This document shows positions 17,525 to 24,352 of a stretch of DNA of 64,000 nucleotides, piece after piece (the first letter of the stretch is position 1; each line of letters opens with the position of its first letter). The DNA lies in contig JAVJWR010000024.1 in NCBI GenBank assembly GCA_040221975.1, positions 1 through 64,000 of the forward strand, in the 5' to 3' direction. A program made the position numbers and the translations under genes. The notes under the pieces were generated by a model. The model was not told the origin of the DNA, did not search any database, and saw only the letters and a list, made by a program, of their open reading frames with translations. The DNA is from Haliea sp040221975. Lineage in GTDB: Bacteria > Pseudomonadota > Gammaproteobacteria > Pseudomonadales > Halieaceae.

Positions 17525-17863
17525 TCAGATGGCTTCTTCGCCGGTCTCGCCGGTTCGAATCCGAATCACCTGCTCCAGTGTCGACACGAAAACCTTGCCG
17601 TCACCGATCTTGCCGGTGTTGGCCGCCTTGGTGATCGCTTCAATGGTTTTTTCGGCCATGGCCTCGGCGACGGCCACCTCGATCTTGACCTTGGGAAGGA
17701 AGTCGACGACGTACTCGGCACCCCGATACAACTCGGTGTGACCCTTCTGACGACCGAAGCCCTTGACCTCGGTGACGGTGATACCCTGCACACCGATTTC
17801 AGAAAGCGCTTCGCGTACATCGTCCAGTTTGAATGGCTTGACGATAGCCGTGATCAGTTTCAT
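17525..17863 (-). CDS. glnK: PII nitrogen regulator GlnK (copy 2)
   Basis: A 112-residue PII protein, about 80 percent identical by eye to the copy at 15748. Y51, the T-loop and the C-terminal signature are intact. It lies 33 bases upstream of amtB in the same direction, the classic glnK-amtB pair, with AGGAG upstream of its ATG. Expected to be induced by NtrC with the porin gene in front of it. Confidence 0.96.
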   Translation of the reverse strand: MKLITAIVKPFKLDDVREALSEIGVQGITVTEVKGFGRQKGHTELYRGAEYVVDFLPKVKIEVAVAEAMAEKTIEAITKAANTGKIGDGKVFVSTLEQVIRIRTGETGEEAI

Positions 17864-17925
17864 GCAAATCTCCTGGTTTCAACTGGGCGCCCCGAAGGGC
17901 GCCGATGGGGACAGTCCCGGCGCGC

Positions 17926-18603
17926 TCAGAAGCTCTTCGAGATGGAGAACACGACGCGGTCATCGGCGGCGTCGACATCGTCGAGGTCGGTGCCGATGAG
18001 GGCGAGGCCGAAGTCCAGATCGTAGGCGCTGTAGCCCAGGGTGACGCCGTAATCCATGTAGGTATCGGCACCGTCTTCCCAGAAATCGTCCTGATCGGTG
18101 TCGGTATAACCGATATTGAAGTCGACGCTGAACTCCTCGGTGAGGCTCATGGAGTAGCCGGCGGAGTAGTAGATATAGGTGGGGCCGTTATCGCCGAATT
18201 CATCGGAATAGTTCACGCCGGCGCTGAAATCCGCGTAGCTGAGGCCGAGAGCAAACTCGAGATAGTCGAATTCCGGCTCGTTCTCGTAATCGTAGTAGAT
18301 GAACCCGATATCGTAGCCGAGGCCACCCGCGGTTTCTCCGGCAAAGCCACCGTAGTAATCCATCTCGGTGGAGGCGTCGCCGCCGAAGTTGATGTTCGAA
18401 CCCCAGATGCCCGCATACAAACCGGTCTCACCGGACCAGTCGAAGCCACCCTGGATGGCCCCGCGCTCACCGGTCTGGGAGATACCGCGGAAAGTGTAAT
18501 CCGTCGCCAGGGTGACGTTGGCGCTGATTTCTGCCTGGGCAGACGCAGCACCAATCAACAAGGCAGCGGCGATGGAAGCGGGAAGCAGTTTCTTGTGCAG
18601 CAT
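17926..18603 (-). CDS. TorF-family putative porin
   Basis: A 225-residue protein with a clear signal peptide (cleavage after ASAQA). The mature part is acidic and rich in Tyr, Gly and Asp in alternating beta-strand pattern (ATDYTFRGISQTG; YYGGFAG) and ends in Phe, typical of outer-membrane barrels. It matches the family often found beside glnK-amtB. A role in uptake of nitrogen compounds is inferred from context only. The ATG at 18603 has AAGGAG upstream. First gene of the nitrogen operon. Confidence 0.85.
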   Translation of the reverse strand: MLHKKLLPASIAAALLIGAASAQAEISANVTLATDYTFRGISQTGERGAIQGGFDWSGETGLYAGIWGSNINFGGDASTEMDYYGGFAGETAGGLGYDIGFIYYDYENEPEFDYLEFALGLSYADFSAGVNYSDEFGDNGPTYIYYSAGYSMSLTEEFSVDFNIGYTDTDQDDFWEDGADTYMDYGVTLGYSAYDLDFGLALIGTDLDDVDAADDRVVFSISKSF

Positions 18604-18695
18604 GTTTCGTTCTCCTTGGGTTGGCGTCCGGAAGGCCCGGGTGGTGGCCTGGGGTTGCTTCCGGGACACATTTTTCGCATTCGCCCCTGACAATT

Positions 18696-18711
18696 AGCAG
18701 AGGCTGTGCCA
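18696..18711 (-). promoter_or_regulatory. Sigma-54 promoter of the porin-glnK-amtB operon
   Basis: Read on the minus strand the sequence is TGGCACAGCCTCTGCT: a perfect -24 TGGCAC and a TGC -12 element with the required GG-N10-GC spacing. It predicts a start site near 18685, about 80 bases before the porin ATG. Matches RpoN promoters of glnK-amtB operons. Confidence 0.75.
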
Positions 18712-18818
18712 AGAGAGCTAAAAACAATTAAATACAATACGTTAGGAGATTTTTCTGGCCCTGTTGAGCCCTTGCGCACCGCTATGGGCGCAGGTGCGGT
18801 GCACCGATTCGATGCGCC

Positions 18819-18835
18819 GCACAAAATTGGTGCAC
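18819..18835. promoter_or_regulatory. NtrC-type enhancer site
   Basis: GCACAAAATTGGTGCAC matches the GCAC-N5-TGGTGC form of NtrC sites. It lies about 140 bases upstream of the predicted sigma-54 start, a normal enhancer distance. A weaker related half site, TGCACC, begins at 18800. The 305-base gap between the porin gene and ubiK is thus mostly nitrogen control DNA. Confidence 0.65.
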
Positions 18836-18909
18836 AGAGATGATCTGTGCCACCCCGGCCAATTGCACTACACTGCAGCCACTGTCACTGCCTTGAGGAA
18901 AAGCGCGCC

Positions 18910-19170
18910 ATGGCCCTGAAACCCCCACCGCTGGGCGACATCCTGCAGCAGATGAACGCGCTGGTCGCTGGCTCCGGGCTCCGCGCCGACGTGGACAAGA
19001 GCGTCCGCGCCCTGACTCAATCGGCACTGGGCAAGCTGGAGGTGGTCAGCCGGGAAGAATTCGATGCCCAGGCGGCCATCCTTGCCCGAACCCGGGCGCG
19101 GGTCGCTGAACTGGAGGCGGACCTGGAAGCCTTGACCAGGGAGTTCGAGGCCCGCGCGGAAAACAACTAA
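18910..19170 (+). CDS. ubiK: UbiK (YqiC/BMFP) accessory factor
   Basis: An 86-residue protein with an N-terminal amphipathic helix (PPLGDILQQMNAL) and a C-terminal trimeric coiled coil (ILARTRARVAELEADLEAL). It is an accessory factor of aerobic ubiquinone synthesis and binds lipids and UbiJ. GAGGAAAA precedes the ATG at 18910. Position before comM matches Pseudomonas. Confidence 0.9.
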   Translation: MALKPPPLGDILQQMNALVAGSGLRADVDKSVRALTQSALGKLEVVSREEFDAQAAILARTRARVAELEADLEALTREFEARAENN

Positions 19171-19206
19171 CGGTCAGCCCCGGAGGGGCGTGCTCAAGGA
19201 TGAGCC

Positions 19207-20709
19207 ATGGAATTGTCTGTTATCTACAGTCGCGCGGCGGCGGGCATTGCCGCACCCCTGGTGCAGGTGGAAACCCATCTCGGCAACGGCCTGCCCGCCT
19301 TCAACATCGTCGGACTGCCGGAAACCGCAGTGCGCGAGAGCCGTGACCGGGTCCGCTGCGCCCTGCAGAACTCGCATTTCGACTTTCCGGACCGGCGCAT
19401 AACCGTGAACCTGGCGCCGGCGGACCTGCCCAAGGAGGGCGGCCGCTTCGATCTGCCTATCGCCCTCGGCATTCTCGCCGCCAGTGGCCAGCTCCCGACC
19501 GCAAGCATCCCGGGCCACGAATTTATCGGTGAGCTGGCGCTCGGCGGCACTATCCGTGCCATCCCCGGTATCATCCCTGCGGCCCAGGCCTGCTCCGTCG
19601 CGGACCGCACGCTGGTGACACCGGCAGCCAACGCCGCCCTGGCAGCCGTGGTGCCCGGCAGCAGGATCATCGGCGCCGGGGACCTGCTGACCCTGTGTGC
19701 GCACCTGAACGGCCGCCAGCCGCTGTCGCTGATGCCGCCCACGCTGGCGGGGGATTGCGCGGTACGCTACCCCGACCTGGCGGACGTCACCGGCCAGAGC
19801 CTGGCCCGGCGAGCACTGGAAATCGCCGCCAGCGGCGGCCACAACCTGTTGCTGTGCGGCCCGCCAGGGACCGGTAAAACCCTGCTCGCGAGCCGTCTGC
19901 CCGGCATCCTGCCAGCGCCGGACCCGGAGGAGGCACTGACCTGTGCCGCCCTCCACAGTTTCTATGACAGTACCAGCCTCGAGCACCTGTGGCGACGCCC
20001 CTTCCGCAGCCCGCACCACAGCGCCAGTGCCGCGGCGCTGGTCGGCGGCGGCGCGCGCCCACGGCCCGGTGAAGCCAGTCTCGCTCACGGCGGCGTCCTG
20101 TTCCTCGACGAGTTGCCCGAGTTCAGCCGCCAGGTACTGGAAATGCTGCGGGAACCCATGGAGGCCGCCGCCATTACCCTGTCGCGGGCCAATCACAAGT
20201 TCACCTATCCGGCCCGCTTCCAGCTCGTCGCCGCCATGAACCCCTGTCCCTGCGGATTCCACGGCGATGACCAGCAGCCCTGCCGCTGCACCCCGGACCA
20301 GATCCAGCGCTACCGCCAGCGCCTGTCGGGGCCGCTGCTGGACCGGATCGACCTGCACGCGCACATGCCGCGCCTGGACGCTGCGAGCCTGCTGCGGGAG
20401 CGCACAGGGGCGGAGAGTTCAGCATCGGTAAGGAAGCGGGTGATTGCGGCGCGAAGCTGCCAGCTGCAGCGACAGGGCTGCACCAATGCCGCGCTGCCAG
20501 ACGAACAGTTCCGTGAGGTTTGCCAGCTGGGGCCGGCAGCGAGGCAGCAGCTGGAGCGGGCCGCCGACGCCATGCACCTCTCGGGCCGCGGCCTCCACCG
20601 CAGCCTGCGGGTAGCCCGCACGCTGGCGGACATGGCCGGCGCCGCCCGCATCGACAGCAGCCACATCGCCGAGGCCCTCGCCTTCCGGCAGCAGGGCACC
20701 TGGTCCTGA
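19207..20709 (+). CDS. comM: YifB/ComM-type AAA+ ATPase
   Basis: A 500-residue protein. An N-terminal Lon-like domain (about 1-170; GLPETAVRESRDRV) is followed by an Mg-chelatase-type AAA+ module with Walker A GPPGTGKT (218-225), Walker B GVLFLDE (296-302), and the CPCGFHGD cysteine region. ComM is a hexameric branch-migration helicase in natural transformation, but the gene is also common in non-competent species. AAGGA lies upstream of the ATG. Confidence 0.94.
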   Translation: MELSVIYSRAAAGIAAPLVQVETHLGNGLPAFNIVGLPETAVRESRDRVRCALQNSHFDFPDRRITVNLAPADLPKEGGRFDLPIALGILAASGQLPTASIPGHEFIGELALGGTIRAIPGIIPAAQACSVADRTLVTPAANAALAAVVPGSRIIGAGDLLTLCAHLNGRQPLSLMPPTLAGDCAVRYPDLADVTGQSLARRALEIAASGGHNLLLCGPPGTGKTLLASRLPGILPAPDPEEALTCAALHSFYDSTSLEHLWRRPFRSPHHSASAAALVGGGARPRPGEASLAHGGVLFLDELPEFSRQVLEMLREPMEAAAITLSRANHKFTYPARFQLVAAMNPCPCGFHGDDQQPCRCTPDQIQRYRQRLSGPLLDRIDLHAHMPRLDAASLLRERTGAESSASVRKRVIAARSCQLQRQGCTNAALPDEQFREVCQLGPAARQQLERAADAMHLSGRGLHRSLRVARTLADMAGAARIDSSHIAEALAFRQQGTWS

Positions 20710-20719
20710 AGCGGGGTAC

Positions 20720-22402
20720 TCAGGCCGCCGGCGCCACCCCCATGAACTTGCTCTGCACAATGCGGAAGCGGTTGCTGACAAAAGCGAGGTCGGCGAGGCA
20801 GGCATTGCCCGCCGGGCTCAAACCTGTGACGTGGTAGTCGGAATAGGCAGCGGCAAAGTTGATCGGCATGCCGGTCAGGTTGCAGGCCACCGAGGCGCCG
20901 GCGGCGTGATAGGCGTCCACCGCCCGGCCCAGGAAAGCCGGATCCGTGGAGTAGACGTGGGAGGTGATGGCGCCGCAGTCGCGGGCGTTGCCGGTGGCAT
21001 CCTGCAGACAGGCTGCAGCATCCTCGTTGGCAATAATGAATGATACCGGGCCGAACACCTCCTGCCGGTACCAGTCGCGGTCAGCCGCGGTCGCCGCTAT
21101 GACCAGCGGAGTGGCGGTGCGCGCGGCGGGAAAATCGGGGTTGTCGTAGGGGGCCGAGTCGCGCAGGAGCCGGTCACCCGCCAGCGCGCGATAGCGGTCC
21201 ACGTTGGCCTGCACCGTCGGGTCGAACAGGGTTCCGCAGAGCGTGGCTGCGCCCCGCGCATCCGCCAGCCAGTGCTCCACTGCGGCGCAGATGGCCTGCG
21301 CCACCTCCGCGTGGCTGACCATCTCGCCGCGGACCGGGATGCCCGCCGCGGGAATATGGATGTTCTGCACGCTGGTGCACATCTGCGCTGACGCCTGGCA
21401 CAGCGAGTGCGCGATGGCCCGGGCCGTGGCGGTGAGGTCGTCAGTAGACTCCAGCACCACCGAGTTGCAGCCCGCCGTCTCCGTGTACACCAGCTTGCCG
21501 GGGCAGTTCTGCTCCAGCCAACTGCCAAAGCGGGGGCTGCCGGTGAAGTCGATGATGGCGGTGTCCGGATGCTGGACCAGGGGCAGGGTCGCCGGCTCGG
21601 CACGGGTGTCCGCAGCCAGGGTCACCAGGTTCGGGTCAAAGCCCGCCTCCGCCAGCACCTCGCGGCAGACCCTCGCCACCATGGCCACCGGCAGGGTGGC
21701 CGCCGGGTGCGGCTTCAACACCACCGGGTTGCCGGTGGCCAGGGAAGCGCAGAGTGCCGGATAGGTATTCCACAGCGGAAAGGTCGCACAGCACACCACC
21801 ACGCCAATGCCTCGCGGCACCAGCCGGTAGCGCTTGTCCAGGCTGGCCACCCCGTCGCGGCCGAACTGCCGCTCCCAGCGTGCGGTGGCGGGCACATCCT
21901 GCATGGCCTTGTGCGCGTAGGCCAGCGCCTCCAGGCCCCGATCCAGGGCATTGGCGCCGCTGCCGGCAAAGGCCATGACATAGGACTGGCCCGAGGTATG
22001 CATGGTGGCGTGGGCATTCTCGAACAGCTGCTCGCCGCAGCGCTGCAGAATCTCCAGGCACACACCCACCCGCGCTTCCGGACTGGCTGCCGCCCAGGCG
22101 GGGCGCGCGCTGTTGATGGCGGCGAACAGGCTTTCGGGGTTCACCCGCGGATAGCGCACAGCCAGCGGTTCGCCGGTGTAGGGCGACACTTCCTCCCCCA
22201 CCCGGCCGATCTCGCCGGGCTGCTGCAGCGGGAAATCCCGGCCCAGCAGGCTCTCGAAGCGGGCCTTGCCCGCGGCCGGCTTTTCCTCGCCGTGAATTTT
22301 GCTGCTGGGATTTTCCGGCCAGCCGCTCCAGGCATAGCGGTGGGCGCAGGCGTCCAGGGCCTTGGCAAGCAGATCCTGGTGTTTCTCGAACAGGGCAGTC
22401 AT
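20720..22402 (-). CDS. paaN: PaaN-type aldehyde dehydrogenase
   Basis: A 560-residue aldehyde dehydrogenase matching the phenylacetate-pathway PaaN family (long N-terminal extension of about 60 residues ahead of the fold). Nucleophile C342 lies in AQMCTSVQN, general base E308 in YTETAGCN, and the coenzyme lysine is K230 in VVLKPHP. No paaABCDE ring-opening genes are nearby, so the substrate may be a different aldehyde, for example one released by the carotenoid oxygenase 4 kb away (inference). Its ATG overlaps the HxlR stop (ATGA). Confidence 0.85.
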   Translation of the reverse strand: MTALFEKHQDLLAKALDACAHRYAWSGWPENPSSKIHGEEKPAAGKARFESLLGRDFPLQQPGEIGRVGEEVSPYTGEPLAVRYPRVNPESLFAAINSARPAWAAASPEARVGVCLEILQRCGEQLFENAHATMHTSGQSYVMAFAGSGANALDRGLEALAYAHKAMQDVPATARWERQFGRDGVASLDKRYRLVPRGIGVVVCCATFPLWNTYPALCASLATGNPVVLKPHPAATLPVAMVARVCREVLAEAGFDPNLVTLAADTRAEPATLPLVQHPDTAIIDFTGSPRFGSWLEQNCPGKLVYTETAGCNSVVLESTDDLTATARAIAHSLCQASAQMCTSVQNIHIPAAGIPVRGEMVSHAEVAQAICAAVEHWLADARGAATLCGTLFDPTVQANVDRYRALAGDRLLRDSAPYDNPDFPAARTATPLVIAATAADRDWYRQEVFGPVSFIIANEDAAACLQDATGNARDCGAITSHVYSTDPAFLGRAVDAYHAAGASVACNLTGMPINFAAAYSDYHVTGLSPAGNACLADLAFVSNRFRIVQSKFMGVAPAA

Positions 22403-23334
22403 GCGGGGTCTCCAATCGTGAAGTCGACGTGGTGGGCGCGAAGCTCTTCACCGCAGTGGTCACAGACCACTTCGCCGTGCAGATTCTCGCCACAGAGTGT
22501 ATGGGTCAGGCACATGGGGCGGCCGGCGCCGCTGGGATCGCACCACTTGTCACCCCATTGCAGCAGGGTCAGGAAGTAGGGAAACAGGTCCCAGCCTTTC
22601 TCGGTCAGCTCATAGGCGTAGCGCACCGGGCGCTGCTGGTAGGGCTGGGTGGCAAATACCCCGTGGCGCACCAGGAACCGCATCCGGTCCGAGAGGATGT
22701 TGGTGGCGACCGGCAATTCCTTGTGAAACTCGTCAAAACGCTGCAGGCCGTGGAAGGCCAGGGCGATCACGTTCGCGGTCCAGCGGTCGCCGACCAGATT
22801 GATCAGGTTGCGGTAGACGCTGTGCTCGCCCGGCACCTCATTGGCTGACAAGGATGAACGCCGACGTACCTTCTTGTCGCGGACGTCCCGGGTCGCACCG
22901 GGGCCGGGGTGATAGCTGACATCCCGGCCATGCACGTCGCGACGACAGCTGCCGCAACGCAGGCGCGGCTGCAGCGGCCGACCACAGCTACGGTGAAACA
23001 AATGCACCTTGCCCTCTGGCGGCGGCGGGTGGTGCTTCTCTTCCCACACCACCGCCATCAGCGCATGCTGGTAGAGATCAATCGATTTGCGCGTCAGATG
23101 ATAGACCGGATGCCGCGGATCCCCGTTCGCCGCTCGCTTGCGCAGGCAATCCACGGACTGCAGCCACTTGAGGCGGTTGGAGAGCACCCCCCGGGAGACG
23201 CCGGTCGCCTCCAGCATGCCGCTAAAGGTGTTGATGCCCCAGAACACCTCCTGAATGATCAAAATGCACCATTTGTCCCCTATCTGGTCCAGGGCCCGAT
23301 TGATGGAACTGGCGCGGGTCCTTAACTGGTGCAT
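22399..23334 (-). CDS. Tandem HxlR-type regulator with two metal-binding knuckles
   Basis: A 311-residue protein formed by two HxlR/MarR-like winged helices (about 8-100 and 172-262). Each is followed by a cysteine knuckle with identical spacing H-x2-C-x9-C-x2-C: H114, C117, C127, C130 and H278, C281, C291, C294. A basic linker (about 150-162) joins the halves. It is a fused dimer and probably regulates paaN, which it overlaps, and perhaps neighbouring genes. GGAGGGG lies 7 bases before the ATG, inside a perfect CCCCTC/GAGGGG inverted repeat. Confidence 0.85.
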   Translation of the reverse strand: MHQLRTRASSINRALDQIGDKWCILIIQEVFWGINTFSGMLEATGVSRGVLSNRLKWLQSVDCLRKRAANGDPRHPVYHLTRKSIDLYQHALMAVVWEEKHHPPPPEGKVHLFHRSCGRPLQPRLRCGSCRRDVHGRDVSYHPGPGATRDVRDKKVRRRSSLSANEVPGEHSVYRNLINLVGDRWTANVIALAFHGLQRFDEFHKELPVATNILSDRMRFLVRHGVFATQPYQQRPVRYAYELTEKGWDLFPYFLTLLQWGDKWCDPSGAGRPMCLTHTLCGENLHGEVVCDHCGEELRAHHVDFTIGDPA

Positions 23335-23379
23335 GACGGCCCCTCCCGAGGGGAATTCAACGACTCTGGATACACGCTT

Positions 23380-24267
23380 TCAGGTGCAGTGGAAGTGGAG
23401 CACCAGAGAGATGTCCAGGTCGCGTGCCTGGCCCAGGCTGATACAGCCATGGCCGCGCAACAACAGCTCATCGCGATGTACGAAGACAGGATCATCAGCG
23501 GCCAGATAGACAAACGTGCCGTTGGTGGAAGCGTCCACCAGCACAAAGAAGCCGCGCCGGTACTCGAGCGTGGCATGGTGGCGGGACACCCACTCGGCAT
23601 CCACCACCACGTCCGCCGCGGGATCGCGCCCCAGCACCAGTGGCTGGCTGAACTCGTCGACCATCACCGTCCGACTGCGATAATCAAGAGCCAGCCGGGT
23701 GTCGTGGTGAGTCCCGGCAAGCGAATCCAGCCCCTGAAAGCTGGTGACATTGGTGGTGTCGTCCTTCCAGACAATGTCCACGATATCAAGCAGCTGGCGC
23801 TTGCCGGGCATTCGCGCCTTGCCCAGGCTGCGAGTCCGGACAGAGCCGGCAGCCAGACCGCGCACGGACTCCGCCGTGGTGATGATTTGCTCGCGCTTGG
23901 CCAGGCTGGTCATGCGGGCGGCAGTATTGACCGCGGCGCCAAACACGTCATTCTCCTCTTGCAGTACATCACCGTGGTGCAGACCGATGCGCAGGGCCAG
24001 GCGCTCCCGGGTGCAGAGCTCTTCCCCGCTGACACGACGCTGCATGTCCATCGCTGCCGCCACACCGCGGTCTGCGCACGGAAAAGTCGCCATGATCTCG
24101 TCGCCAATGGTTTTCACTACCTCACCACCATGTACTGCCACCACTTCCGCACACACGTGCAGCAGCCCCTGGATGGTCTCCCGCGCCACTTCGTCACCAC
24201 GCTGTTCGAACAGGCGCGTACTGCCGCTGATGTCAGCAAAGACAATGGTGAGAGGTTTGCGAGTCAT
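23380..24267 (-). CDS. Class III nucleotidyl cyclase with C-terminal FHA domain
   Basis: A 295-residue soluble protein. The cyclase homology domain (about 5-160) has both metal aspartates (D12 in FADISGSTRLF, D56 in KTIGDEIMA), K52, D107 and the transition-state pair N114/R118 (NTAARM), so it looks active, probably on ATP. A canonical FHA domain follows (about 205-285: GRDPAADVVV, SRHH, STNGTFV), which binds phosphothreonine peptides. No membrane segment. It ends 45 bases before the HxlR gene on the same strand. Confidence 0.88.
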   Translation of the reverse strand: MTRKPLTIVFADISGSTRLFEQRGDEVARETIQGLLHVCAEVVAVHGGEVVKTIGDEIMATFPCADRGVAAAMDMQRRVSGEELCTRERLALRIGLHHGDVLQEENDVFGAAVNTAARMTSLAKREQIITTAESVRGLAAGSVRTRSLGKARMPGKRQLLDIVDIVWKDDTTNVTSFQGLDSLAGTHHDTRLALDYRSRTVMVDEFSQPLVLGRDPAADVVVDAEWVSRHHATLEYRRGFFVLVDASTNGTFVYLAADDPVFVHRDELLLRGHGCISLGQARDLDISLVLHFHCT

Positions 24268-24317
24268 GAACGCGGATGATAGGCGAAAGCAGGACTCACC
24301 TCCACTGCCGTGACGAG

Positions 24318-24345
24318 GAGGCAGCCCGGCACTCCAGGCTGCCTC
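24318..24345. other. Stem-loop between TonB receptor and cyclase genes
   Basis: Perfect 9-bp arms (24318-24326 and 24337-24345) around a 10-base loop, just past the receptor stop on the minus strand. It lacks a T-tract on either strand. It may stabilise the 3' end of the receptor mRNA or be a rho-assisted end. Confidence 0.45.
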
Positions 24346-24352
24346 ACGTGCC

